From the NCBI RefSeq assembly GCF_904849725.1, contig NC_058518.1:510185225-510249224 (forward strand): a stretch of 64,000 bases of DNA, read 5' to 3'. Source of the stretch: Hordeum vulgare subsp. vulgare. Lineage: Eukaryota; Streptophyta; Magnoliopsida; Poales; Poaceae. The notes under the pieces were generated by a model. It did not search any database. It saw only the letters and a program-made list of their open reading frames with translations, and was not told where the DNA came from. The translations under genes were made by a program, and so were the position numbers. Positions 10,601-20,713 of the stretch are shown here, piece by piece (position 1 is the stretch's first letter; every line of letters starts with the position of its first letter).

Positions 10601-10679
10601 TAGTGGTGACAATTTTAACACAACACATGATATTCTAAGCAGGAACTCGCAAGGCGACATGATGAGATGGCCAACTGGA

Positions 10680-11446
10680 CTACGCACTTGTTTCACGAGG
10701 AAGGAAATGTTTGAGCTGAGACACATGGAAAACTGGATGAATACGACTGCCCTGTGGAAGATCCAGCCTGTAAGCTTCCTCCCCAATTCTTTCCACAGCC
10801 GGAAATGGTCCAAAGAATTTGAATGCTAACTTTTGATTCTGCCTGGAGTAAACAGAATTTTGAGCATATGGTTGTAGTTTGAGGAAAATTGAATCACCAA
10901 TCTGAAAGGACCTCCTAGTTCTGTTTTTGTCAGCTTGACTTTTCATTCATTTTTGAGCTCTGAGCAGATGCTGGCTAGGTGTCCCAGTCACCAATTGCCT
11001 TACTTCAATCCATTCCTGCATTTCACTACAGCAATAGTATCTGTTTCACTGATACCAAAATATCTAGGTGTATAGCCATACAATACTTCAAAAGGAGACT
11101 TTCCCAAAGCAGAATTCCAGATATAATTGTACCAAAATTCATAGAGTGGCAACCATTTTCTCCACTTATGAGGTAGAGCACTGATAAAACACCTTAGGTA
11201 ACATTCAATCTCTTGACTGACCCTTTTTGTTTGACCATCAGTTTCACGATGATTAGATGTGTTGATATTCAACTGAGTACCGGTTCTATTGATCAACATC
11301 TTCCAAAATTGGCTAGTGAAAAGTGGACATGTGTCAGATATAATCATGTTGGCCAATCCATGCAACTTATACACATTATCTAAAAATACTTCAGCAACTT
11401 TTTGAGCACTAAAAGGATGCTTGGCCAATCCAAACTTTTTGAACAC
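10680..11446 (-). pseudogene. Gypsy integrase, broken (old element)
   Basis: Minus-strand frames cover the integrase core (VFLDNVYKLHGL, MIISD, SALGKSPFEVLYG) and, from 10946 down to 10680, the C-terminal part (SFQIGDSIFLKLQPY, FFGPFPAVERIGEEAYRLDL, then HPVFHVSQLKHF). The two frames are separated by stops around 10950-11000. The usual HPQTDGQTERVN-like stretch is altered (NHRETDGQTKRVSQ). Around 11350-11460 a short segment encoding FLDNV is duplicated, so the upstream integrase half is lost. It inserted retroelement cDNA when intact and is inactive now. Confidence 0.85.
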
Positions 11447-11491
11447 GTTATCTAAAAATACTCAGCCATTCACCCACAAAATATAACTATC

Positions 11492-12667
11492 CCAAGCCAC
11501 ATAAGCAAAATTGGTGCCACCAACGTTTCCTACTCGACTCTATCGATTTTACACTTAGACATATAATATGCCAAACCCACCATCTCGGTACAACCAACAT
11601 TCCTATCAGCGCCACCGAGATTGTGTGACCAACTTTCTGTTGAGAAGATTTCAAGTTTCGGAATTTCCGAGTTTGAAATCGGTCTCACCGAGATTTGGGA
11701 ACCAGTCTAGGTCGTCGTATTGGTACCACCGAGATTCATATATCGTTCTCACCAAGAATTCAAAAGTTGTCACATTTAGTGCAACTCGGTACCACCGAAA
11801 TTCTTTTCGGTGTCACCGAGTTGGGAAATAATGTTGTAACGGTTGGATTTTGGGGAATGCCTATATATACTCCTCCACCTACCACTCATTCATAGAGGAA
11901 GCACTCAGAACACACATACACTTGCCAGATCCATTTTTCTCAGAGAGAGCCACCTACTCATGTGTTGAGATCAAGAGATTCCAATCCAACCATTTTAAAC
12001 TCGGTCTCTAGCCTCCCCAAGTTTCTTTCCACAAAATCAATCTCTCCTACACATGCCAAATCTGTGAGAGAGTGATTGAGTGTTGAGGAGACTATCTTGT
12101 GAAGCACAAGAGCAAGGAGTTCATCGTTCCACCACATCTATTACCTTTTGGAGGGTGGTTCCTCCTAGATTAGTTAGGTGTCGCTTGGGAGACTCCTACT
12201 TCATGTTGTGGAGTTGAACCAAGATGTTTATAAGGGCAAGGAGATCGCCTACTTCGTGAAGATCTATCGTGAGTGAGGCTAGTCATGTCTAGATGGAAAC
12301 CGTGGTGGAATAGACAAAGCCGCTTCTTCATGGACCCCTTGTGGGTGGAGCCATTCGTAGACTCTCGCAATTGTTACCCTCCGTGGGATGAAGTCTCCAC
12401 TAACATGGACGTATTTTAGCGCCACCAATCGGAACCATGCCAAAATCGTCGTGTCAACCTTTGCGTTTGATCTCCCAACCTTACCCTCTACTTTACACTT
12501 GCATGTTTTACTTTCCGCTGCAATACTCTTAGATATGCATGTGTAGGGTGTACTTGACTAATCATAATTGCTAAAACTGACCCACACTAAAAATTGGGAA
12601 AAGACTAAGTTTGTATCTTGTCAAGTAGTCTAATCACCCCCCCTCTAGACATACTTTTGATCCTACA
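11492..12667 (+). mobile_element. LTR-like insertion (probable solo LTR)
   Basis: This block separates two collinear parts of the old Gypsy pol and is flanked by CTATC (11487-11491 and 12668-12672), a likely 5-bp target duplication. It ends GATCCTACA, and contains a TATA box (CTATATATAC near 11861) followed by a plausible leader, as in an LTR. The left end does not start with TG, so that boundary or the class is uncertain. Several spaced GGT..CACCGAGAT motifs occur at 11590-11830. Confidence 0.6.
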
Positions 12668-13120
12668 CTATCATGAAAGGCTGCAAAAATCTTGTGATGT
12701 AATTCAGGAACAGGGCCTACCCAAATACTCTGCCTATATTTCAACAACCCATTAACCAAAGTATATGGTGGTTTGGAAGCTAGTGCAATAGCTAGCTGCT
12801 TCAAAATTGCTCAGGCCTTCTCATCCTTCTCATAACTAGCTACAATTTCAGCGATCCAAGTTGGTTGATTACTTGATATGGAAAATAACTGAGACCCATC
12901 AGGAGGTCTTCTAGACAAAGCATCAGCTGCACTGTTCTCTTTACCTTGTTTATATTGGATTTGATAATTCAATCCTACCAACTTAGTAAGGCATTTCTAT
13001 TGCCAAACTGTATGCAACCTCTAGTCCTACAAATGAGCCAAACTTCTTTGATCTATTTTGATAATAAACTATTGCACTTGCAAATATGGTCTTCATTTAT
13101 CTACTGCTAAAAAATAGCCA
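12668..13120 (-). pseudogene. Gypsy RNase H end and linker, broken (old element)
   Basis: Read leftward, the frame gives recognisable Gypsy residues: NYQIQYKQGKENSAADALSR (end of RNase H), followed by RRPPDG, SSNQPTW and KLAIAL-like linker, then IWVGPVPELHHKIFAAFHDS, which precedes the integrase zinc finger. Scattered substitutions and stops break it. It continues from 40052-40226 once Sabrina-like element 1 is removed. Confidence 0.75.
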
Positions 13121-13949
13121 CATATTGATGACCCACAAGTATAGGGGATCAATCGTAGTCCTTTTGATAAGTAAGAGTGTCGAACCCAACGAGGAGCAGA
13201 AGACTTTGATAAACGGTTTTCAGCAAGGTAATAACTGCAAGCACTGAAAGTAGCGGTAACAAGTGATGGTGTAGTGAGGTGAAACGTAGCAAGTGAAAAG
13301 TAACAAGTACTCCCTCCGTCCCGAAATATCTGTCGCAGCTTGTTATTTTACAGAAACAACCTCGCTTTTTTCATATTCAACCCGCACTCCCGACTCGTCT
13401 GCTCCCCGCACTCACTCTCTTCACCCCTCCCAGTTATCGCCTCGCCGTCGCCGTCACCGGCCGCCGGGCTTCTCTTAGCTACCGCCTCTGCCCTCACCTC
13501 TCCATCGCCGGCCAACGTCCTCCTCTCAGATCTCACCACTCCCCTTACCTCTCCGCCACATCGCCTCGCCTTGGCGCCGTGGCCTCGGTTAGCTTCTGTG
13601 TTCCACAAAAAATCAAACCATTTGTTCCAAGCCGGCGACGAATCGCCGGATCTGGCGTTAGCGAGGCGGGATCTTCTTCGCGGTGCCGCACGACGACAAG
13701 CTGGAGGCGTCGGCGGCCCTTCGGCTACGGCAGCAAGAGCATCGGCATCAACGGTGACATGGGCTGGCGCCGTCGCTCTGGGTCCGTCGCCGCCGCCTGC
13801 TCTGGGTCCCAAAATATCCGTCGGCTACTCCAAGGAGACCCAGCCTGAAGCCACCGCCTTTTCCCGGAATCATTCCTCGAGTTCTTGTTCCTGTTTCCCC
13901 CGTTTGGATTTTCTTGTTGGCCCTCTGAACTTCTGGAGGTGGGAAGAGC

Positions 13950-14734
13950 ATGATGCCGTGGGCGTGGGTGGTGGCCGTCACATGGATGGCTGCTTGCACC
14001 GCCGCGGCGGCTCACTCTGGCGAGCAGCCGCTGTCGAGGATCGCCGTTGAGAGGACCACCCTCGCCGTTGACGGGGTGGCGCACGTCAAGGCGTCCCCTA
14101 CGGTTCTTGGACACGAGGGCCAGGATAGTGGATGGGTAGAGCTGGAGTTCTTCCATCCCGACCCCTCCGGTGATGACTGGATAGGAGTCTTCTCTCCTGC
14201 CAATTTCAGGTAAACGGCACCGGTATTGGCTTATTCTAGTAGTACTTATCCTCCGCATTTACTTGTCCTCCAATTGCAGCATAAACTCAACAGTTTCTTC
14301 AGGCATATTCATCATGAACTCAATGCATTCAGACATATTTTGGATATATTCCAAGTTTAGAAAGAAATCAGTTCAGATGTAGTACTTGAAATGGCAAAGC
14401 ATAGGATTTGACTTTGTTGTGTTTCTCTTGTTTGAAAATTTTCAGTGCTGCGATTTGTGAGCCTGAGAATAAGAGGCAATATCCTCCGGTGCTACGCACA
14501 ACACCTATCAAGGTTGGCAGATTCTGTTCCTGTTCCATTCAAGTGAGATTTGGGTTCTATGTCGAATGTGTGTTGGAAGACGTCCGTTCTGAACCTTAAA
14601 GTTTCCATTCTCTTTTGCCGCAGTACCAATTTGCAAACTTCAAGAATGACGGGTATAGTAAGTCTAGAAAGGACTATCTGAAGCTTCAACTGATCAACCA
14701 GAGAGAAGATTTTTCATTTGCACTTTTTTCTTGA
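13950..14734 (+). pseudogene. captured 5' fragment of a purple acid phosphatase gene
   Basis: Exon 1 (13950-14209) encodes a signal-peptide-like start (MMPWAWVVAVTWMAACTAAA), then GEQPLSRIAVERT and DDWIGVFSPANF. Exon 2 (14446-14512) encodes AAICEPENKRQYPPVL. Exon 3 (14624-14734) encodes YQFANFKNDGYSKSRKDYLK and QREDFSFALFS, then a stop. The GT/AG introns at 14210-14445 and 14513-14623 join in phase. This matches the N-terminal, non-catalytic fibronectin-like part of grass PAP27/PAP1-type purple acid phosphatases (secreted metallophosphoesterases) as I remember them. The metal-binding catalytic domain is absent, so it cannot be an active enzyme. GC-rich DNA upstream (13400-13950) is probably the gene's own leader. 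Confidence 0.82.
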
Positions 14735-14907
14735 CCTAAAAACAAAGCTCAGCACTAACACGCAATTTGAGAGAGCAGGTGCTATTATGTTGTGTTGTTG
14801 ATTTTAACAGTCAGACCTGATTGTTTCTCCTTTTGCGTGTTTGCTGCTCCATATCCATTTTACACTTACTAAAAGTCTAATTCTATCCATTTGGAACTTG
14901 GAGTCAG

Positions 14908-15420
14908 AACAGGGCATCAACATTGTCAACTGGAGAGGCTTGGAGCTGCTTTGGCATCCATAGTAGAGCAAACAAGAAGGTAATCTGTTGTTCCTGGCTT
15001 CTATACATTTTCCTCAACTGAAGTTGCTGGCTAACTGATGGACAAATCTGACGATGCTTTGACAGTTGCACTAACCACACAAAGTGTGTGACTAGGTTGT
15101 ATAGCTTTTCACCACCAGTAACTCTTTTTACTGAATTTTTACTATGTACAGTAAGTAACAAAATTAATTCTTCCTCACTTGCTAATCATAATGTACAGAT
15201 CATGGAAGAATGGTAACCTGCCTATGCCTCTTGTTACTTCTGGTGTCGAGAAAGATAACCTGCATGAGCTTGCTTTGGCTCGAATGAGAAAGGTAACGTG
15301 CATGAACCTGCATGTTGTGTTCCTGAATAGGCATATTTTTTCCAATGTAATTATGCTCAATTTCCTTTTACTAGCGGGACCAATGCCCTCACCATTGGAC
15401 ATCAATGTCAGTAGTAGGAG
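14908..15420 (+). pseudogene. second captured gene fragment, unidentified
   Basis: Three exon-like pieces with GT/AG borders keep one reading phase: 14908-14979 (ends VEQTRR across the junction), 15199-15292 (SWKNGNLPMPLVTSGVEKDN, then LHELALARMRK) and from 15375 (RDQCPHHWTSM). I do not recognise the protein. It lies downstream of the phosphatase fragment inside the Mariner, on the same strand. It could be a further piece of captured host sequence, but function is unknown. A (GTAGGA)n tract follows. Confidence 0.45.
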
Positions 15421-15470
15421 TAGTAAGAGTAGGAGTAGGAGTTGGAGTAGTAGGAGTAGGAGTAGTAAAG
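15408..15470. repeat. (GTAGGA)n-type microsatellite
   Basis: Irregular GTAGGA/GTAGTA hexamers and triplets are read directly, inside the Mariner. Confidence 0.85.
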
Positions 15471-15706
15471 TACTCGAGATCCATGGTGACCATTAGTAGT
15501 GTGATGGATTAATCCAAATATTCTAAATTAAACATGCAAATAAATTCCAACAACTTCAAATAAATTCCAACAAATCCATATAAATACCAAAAAAATCAAA
15601 TTAATCTGAATTCCTTTCCTTTCCTTTCACAAGACATACACACATACTCGAGTTGACATACACACACACATATTCGAGTTGACATACACATACATAAACA
15701 TCCCCT

Positions 15707-17476
15707 CTATTGCCCTTCTCCTATAAGGGCCCGAGTCTCAGCAACTAGCTCAGCACTGCAAGATAGAAAGATTAGTGGCCTTCCCTCGTTCTGACGCCGA
15801 TCCTTGCGCAAGTGTGGGAGGTTGTAATTATTTCCTCCTTTGTTTTTCATGACCTCAACCATAACCGCTTGTAGGGTCACAAAACTTCTGAACAACTTGT
15901 CGACCTCATAATTCTCGAACTCTTCCTCCACACCTTCTACCAACTCTCGGATATTTTTCGGTCATCTGCAATCAGTCGGAGACTGAAGAGAGTTGTGAAA
16001 GCAGAGGTCTAAGACATTAAAGTCGGGGTTGTTTGGTGGTTGCTGCACCAATTGAATGTGAAGATCCGTCTGTTCCACAACTTCACGAAAAGAAACATCA
16101 TTAGGAAGGACATGGGGTTTAACATTATCCTGTTGAATAAATATGGTTGCCCCCTCATCTTCGTCAGGCCATTTGTCCCGAATTGCAGGGATAACTTTAT
16201 TGATAAGATAATCTCTGGACACATTTCTTGTCACTTTCACGGATTTCAGTTCTTTCGTTCCCTTTGCTCTGTTTTGACTTTTTCTAACTGCTTCGGTCTC
16301 TTCAACAAAGGCCCAAGTGCCGATCTTTCCATTGAATGTCACCTCCCCATCATCATTGTATCTTGGCTTAGCCACTGCAGTGAGGAACACGATCTTTCCA
16401 ATGCTGTTAGTATTAGGCACAGTGCGCACGGGTGGAGGTTCTCCCGGCAGAAGGTAATACGTGTTCTTCGCCCTTTTCATGTCGTACCACTTCCCATCGA
16501 TATGCACGATGTTTGTCATCGGCTTGAAGAGTGGCCTGGAAGTTGAGATCCAAAGCTCATCGAGCATAGATATGCAAAACTCTAGTCTTCTGACCTTATT
16601 CTCTGGCTTGAGGGTAGGCTTCACGGTGTTGGTGACACGCTTTAGCTCATCCATCTGAAACCTCCTGTGTAGGGTCGAGCGTGGAACACTTAGAGATCTT
16701 GCTAGAGCTCGAATCGTCCTCCTTTTGTTTAGTGGGATTGTCGATGTCCTCGATAGATCCAGATCTTTCCTCTTTCTGCCGCTTCTGCCCTTCTTCTTAT
16801 TTGAGACATCCACTTGTAGGCCTTCCGCAATTTGTCGATTTGCATCAGACCATATTCTTTCTACCGTTCGTACGGTCGTATTCGGCAGTGTTGTAACGAG
16901 CATCTTGTCATCTGGGCAAATATTTCCATCTCTGCTCTTGATTACTCTCAAAGCAAAATAAACACCAAACCTTTGCTCATTTGTGAGGTTTACCGCACTT
17001 CTTCTTATGGCTCCCTCTTGAGCAATTGCTTCCTCCTCACGAATTGCTTCTTCATGATCTCTTGGAGGACTGAAGTTGAGATACAAGGACATCCTCTCTC
17101 CTGATGAAAAGGAGCAAGAGATAAGTGAATTCAGTTAACACCGACTGAAAATTCAATTAACACTTGAGCACATTTATAGTAAGTTTACACTTGAGATATT
17201 GTTGGAGTATTTACCTGCTGCATCCCCCTCTTGATGATCTTCCTCTTGATTTTGAGGTACTCCATCCTCCTCTTGTGGAGGAGTCAAGTTCAGATCTTCC
17301 ATATCCATGACGATGAGTCGATCCTCCTCTTCATTTTCAGGTACTCCATCCTCCTCTTGTGGAGGAGTCAAGTTCAGATCTGCCATATCCATGACGATGA
17401 GTCGATCCTCCTCTTCATTTTCAGGTACTCCATCCTCCTCTTGCGGAGGAGTCAAGTTCAGATCTGTCATATCCAT
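15707..17476 (-). pseudogene. Mariner (DD39D) transposase, one premature stop
   Basis: Exon 1 (17476-17215) starts MDMTDLNLTPP and holds three 28-residue acidic repeats. A GT/AG intron (17214-17101) joins in phase to exon 2 (17100-15707). Exon 2 carries a helix-turn-helix (RTIRALARSLSVPRSTLHRR) and the catalytic motifs VHIDGKW, FIQQDN and NVLDLCF. The spacing from the second to the third aspartate is 39 residues, the plant Mariner signature. An in-frame TGA at 15962-15964 (as expected from CGA by deamination) truncates the C-terminal ~85 codons. The frame then stays open to 15707 with VEEEFENYEVDKLFRSF and ALIGEGQ. The protein would cut and paste this element and related Stowaway MITEs; as it stands it is probably inactive. 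Confidence 0.92.
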
Positions 17477-17909
17477 GGTGAATTCCTAACAAAAATTTAA
17501 CATTCAGTTAATTTGTTCTGAAACTGTCACATTTGTTGAGCTCTGGAAGTATAGAAATTTAACCTAGTGTTTTCATCACCAAAAGCTACAATGAATACAC
17601 ATGGACGATAAAGAAAGGTAGTATTGGGTGATGTTCTTGTCCCAAATAATTAGGAGTATATAGAAATGTGTGATTAATGGAAATTTCTGCACATTTTGGA
17701 CAAATGGTTCAGAGATAAATGATAGAACTACCTCTACGCGCACAGAGGTGATTTCCTGTTGAAACAAACACAATATGAAAGATAGTTCTGTTATTTGTTT
17801 CAAAGAAAGCCACAGTTCGTAGTTTTACTGCATTTGTTCCATTAATTGCTTTAGTTGATATCCTGTTGATTTTCTTTAGTGATGTCTCATGAGAAGTTTG
17901 TCATTAAAC

Positions 17910-18014
17910 CAGGAAGAAGACTACACGGTCGCGGACATCATCCTCGACAACACTATAGGGTGCCATAAGCTTCACATCATGGCTTGCCACGCTTCCAGGC
18001 TCCTCATCCACTAG
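17910..18014 (+). other. exon-like fragment in the Mariner
   Basis: A GC-rich open stretch after an AG acceptor encodes DYTVADIILDNTIGCHKLH and MACHASRLLIH before a stop. Surrounding DNA is AT-rich. It may be another captured exon, but I do not recognise the protein. Confidence 0.35.
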
Positions 18015-18639
18015 TGAGTCGCAAATCGTCATCTATTTCTCTTCTGCTTTAGCCTCTTCTTTTCACCACTGCTTTACCATGTTTTGAAACGGTCACATTG
18101 TTAATATGTCTCCATATCCTTTGTTTACCCCAAATCACACTGCTTTACCATGTTCTGAAACTGTCACATTGCTAACACTATTATTGCAAAACATTTTAGT
18201 ATTGCAACAAAACTGTCGAAATACTGTGCATACTTGGTGGTCTCTGCACCGACGCTTCTTCCTGGACATCACTATGATACAAGAATCAAGTTTAACGCAA
18301 CTGTAGTAGAAGCAATTGAACTCCTGGAATACATGCATCAACTTTCGAATCTTGTGTGCAGGTCATATTGAACCAATCCCATATGTCCTGTAGGTTGTAT
18401 AATCTTTCAGTTCTCCCCAATGTTATTTCTATCAACACTTCAAAATTGTTCATGCCAAAAAAACTGCATTAGTCTAAACTGAGTTGGAATGGCAGAATAT
18501 ATGCATGATCCAAGAATCAAAACATGACATTTGTAAACCTGTACTTTCAGCAGTCTCACCTCAATAGTGACTTTCTTTAGGTTCTTGTTGGTTTAACACT
18601 ACTCTTCAGATTCATTTTTATGAGGTTCTTATTCTTCAC

Positions 18640-19206
18640 TTTCTGCCGGACAAGAAGCTCGGCGAGGCGCCGTATGAGGAGCTTGGCGAGGCACCGAACG
18701 AGGAGATTGGTGAGGCACTGCAGCCTAGGTGCTAGTCAAGGAGCTCCGCGAGGCACCGGAGGTCGACTAGGTGTTGGTCGAGGAGTTGTAGCTCGGCTAG
18801 TCACGCTGGTCAAGGAGCTCCGTGAGGCGCTGGAGCTCAGCCAGGCACTGGTCAAGGAGCTTGGTGAGGCGACGCGTCTAGAGCAGAGGGACGGAGGTGG
18901 GCCGACGGCGAGGGGCCTGGGCAAGAGCTTCGGCCGGCGGTGGCGGGCCTCGAGCAGGAGCTCCGGTCGGCAGCGGCGGAGGGCCTCGAGCAGGGGCTCC
19001 GGCACCGGCGGAGGGCCTCGAGCAGGAGCTCCGGCGCCGGCGAAGGGCCTCAAGCAGGAGATACGACGAGGATTGAGATCTATACCATGAAGCCCATGCG
19101 AGATCGCGGGCAGGTGCGGAAATCACGGGGAGGTGGGATCGCGGGCAGGTGTGGAGATCACAGGGAGGTGGGATCGTGGGCAGGTGCAGAGATCACGGCG
19201 AGCTGG
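18640..19206. repeat. GC-rich minisatellites near the Mariner right end
   Basis: 18650-18870 repeats AAGGAGCTCCG.GAGGC units. 18945-19060 holds about four ~37-bp units with CTCGAGCAGGAGCTCCGG. 19102-19206 holds three 35-bp units with GATCGCGGGCAGGTG. Open frames through it on both strands are low-complexity and not convincing genes. Confidence 0.85.
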
Positions 19207-20699
19207 AATCATGCGAGCTGGATCACAGAAGGGAAAGGGGGAGTCTGGGGATCACGACGATGTTAATACTGGATTGCTAGCTATTTAAAATGTAAAGGGT
19301 GTAAATGACAAATTGTACTTAGTTCAAAAATTCTGTCACCTACGACAGATATTTCGGGACGGAGGGAGTAACAAGTAGTAGCAACGGTGCAGCAAAGTGG
19401 CCCAATCCCTCTTGTAGCAAGGGACAAGCCTGAACAAAGTATTATAGGAGGAAAGGCGCTCCCGAGGACACACGGGAATTTCTGTCATGCTAGTTTCATC
19501 ATGTTCATGTGATTCGCGTTCGTTACTTTGATAGTTTGATATGTGGGTGGACCGGTGCTTGGGTACTGCCCTTACTTGGACAAGCATCCCACTTATGATT
19601 AACCCCTCTCGCAAGCATCCGCAACTACGGAAGAAGAATGAAGACAACGTCTAACCATAGCATTAAACTAGTGGATACAAATCAGCCCCTTACGAAGCAA
19701 CGCATAGACTGGGGTTTAAGCTTCTGTCACTCTAGCAACCCATCATCTACTTACTACTCCCCAATGCCTTCCTCTAGGCCCAAAGATGGTGAAGTGTTAT
19801 GTAGTCGACGTCCACATAACACCACTAGAGGAAAAGAAAACATATAACATATCAAAATACGGAACGAATACCAAATTCACATGACTATTATCAGCATGAC
19901 TTATCCCATGTCCTCGGGAACAAAAGTAACTACTCACAACGCATAACCATAATCATGATCAGAGGTGTAATGAGTAGCATCAAGGATCTGAACATAAACT
20001 CTTCCACCACGTAATCCAACTAGCATCAACTACAAAGAGTAATCCACACTACTAGCAACCTTACAAGCCGCGACGGAGATTGGTTACAAGAGATGAACTA
20101 GGGTTTGGAGAGGAGATGGTGCTGATGAAGATGTTGAAGGAGATGACTCCCCTACGACGAGAGGAGTGTTGGTGATGACGATGGCGACGATTTCCCCCTC
20201 TGGGAGGGAAGTTTCCCCGGCAGGATCGTCCTGCCGGAGATCTAGATTGGTTCTGCTCAAGTTCCGCCTCGTGGCGGTGGAGAATCCACGAAAAAGCTCC
20301 ACCCTGATTTTTTCCTGGACGAAACCCTTCATATAGCAAAAGAGGGGGGCCAGTGGGCCGTCAGGGTGCCCACAAGCCCTGTAGCCGCCACCAGGGGGCG
20401 GCGGCTACCAGGCTTGTGGGCCCCTGGTAGCGCCCCTCTGGCACTTCTTTCACCCAGTATTTTTTATATATTCCCAAAAAAATCCACGTTGATTTTCAGG
20501 GCATTTGGAGTTGCGCAGAATAGAGGACTCAGACTTGCTCCTTTTCTAGTCCAGAATTCCAGCTGCCGGTATTCTCCCTCTTCAAATAAACCTTGCAAAA
20601 TAAGAGAGAAAAGGCATAAGTGTGGTACCACAAAGTAATATAACAGTCCATAAAGCGATAAATATCAACATGAAAGCATGATGCAAAATGGACGTATCA

Positions 20700-20713
20700 A
20701 CTCCCCCAAGCTT
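20700..20713 (-). promoter_or_regulatory. polypurine tract of Sabrina-like 1
   Basis: The minus strand reads AAGCTTGGGGGAGT directly before the LTR start TGATACGTCC, the position expected for the plus-strand DNA primer. An identical motif occurs about 1.5 kb away at 22189-22203. Confidence 0.8.

Larger units (their letters stand above)
4836..10605 (-). mobile_element. CACTA transposon 1
   Basis: The left end reads CACTAGTAGAAAAAGGGCC, a classic Triticeae CACTA (En/Spm-type) terminus. The right end reads TAGTG at 10601-10605, and GTG flanks both ends (4833-4835 and 10606-10608) as a 3-bp target duplication. Inside are subterminal CCCGGTT hairpin motifs (4850-5045 and 7968-8190), a leftward gene with a TATA box, and two AT-rich tandem arrays. 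The right terminus matches the left for only the first five to six bases, so its outer TIR may have been lost or replaced by array sequence. I see no DDE transposase, so the copy is probably non-autonomous. Confidence 0.85.
10606..13125 (-). mobile_element. old Ty3/Gypsy element, 3' part
   Basis: Minus-sense fragment with the integrase end (10680-11446) and the RNase H/zinc-finger region (12668-13120). It is interrupted by an LTR-like insertion at about 11492-12667 and ends at CATAT (13121-13125), where Sabrina-like element 1 inserted. The element resumes at 40052. Integrase ends in HPVFHVSQLKHFLP, typical of chromoviral Gypsy. Its 3' LTR is not seen; sequence stops at the CACTA 1 boundary. 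Confidence 0.85.
13310..19368 (-). mobile_element. Mariner-like transposon with captured gene pieces
   Basis: Ends CTCCCTCCGTCCCGAAATAT and its inverse form a TIR of about 27-30 bp that is identical to the Stowaway MITE consensus. TA flanks both sides (13308-13309 and 19369-19370). The 6,059-bp interior holds a two-exon DD39D transposase on the minus strand (15707-17476). On the plus strand it holds an intron-bearing purple acid phosphatase fragment (13950-14734) and other exon-like pieces (14908-15420, 17910-18014), plus GC-rich minisatellites near the right end. It inserted cleanly in the Sabrina-like LTR. Confidence 0.95.
13126..20699 (-). repeat. Sabrina-like 1 left (3') LTR, split by Mariner
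   Basis: On the plus strand it opens TGATGACCCACAAGTATAGG and closes AAATGGACGTATCA. About 1.51 kb remain after removing the Mariner (13310-19368 plus one TA). The interrupted site rejoins to match the right LTR exactly around 36865-36875. An AT-rich TATA-like motif (minus-strand GGGAATATATAAAAAAT) lies near 20460-20475. Confidence 0.93.

Noticed and set aside
4836..10605. Treating 4836-8320 and 8321-10605 as two separate elements
   Set aside because: The GTG duplication at 4833 and 10606 and the CACTA...TAGTG termini support one element, although the poor right TIR leaves some doubt.
13340..14050. 236-codon frame overlapping the phosphatase exon
   Set aside because: Different frame from the recognisable phosphatase protein, low complexity, and it crosses the likely 5' leader.
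18620..19266. GC-rich open frames of 82-156 codons on both strands near the Mariner right end
   Set aside because: They follow minisatellite periodicity and match no protein I recognise.
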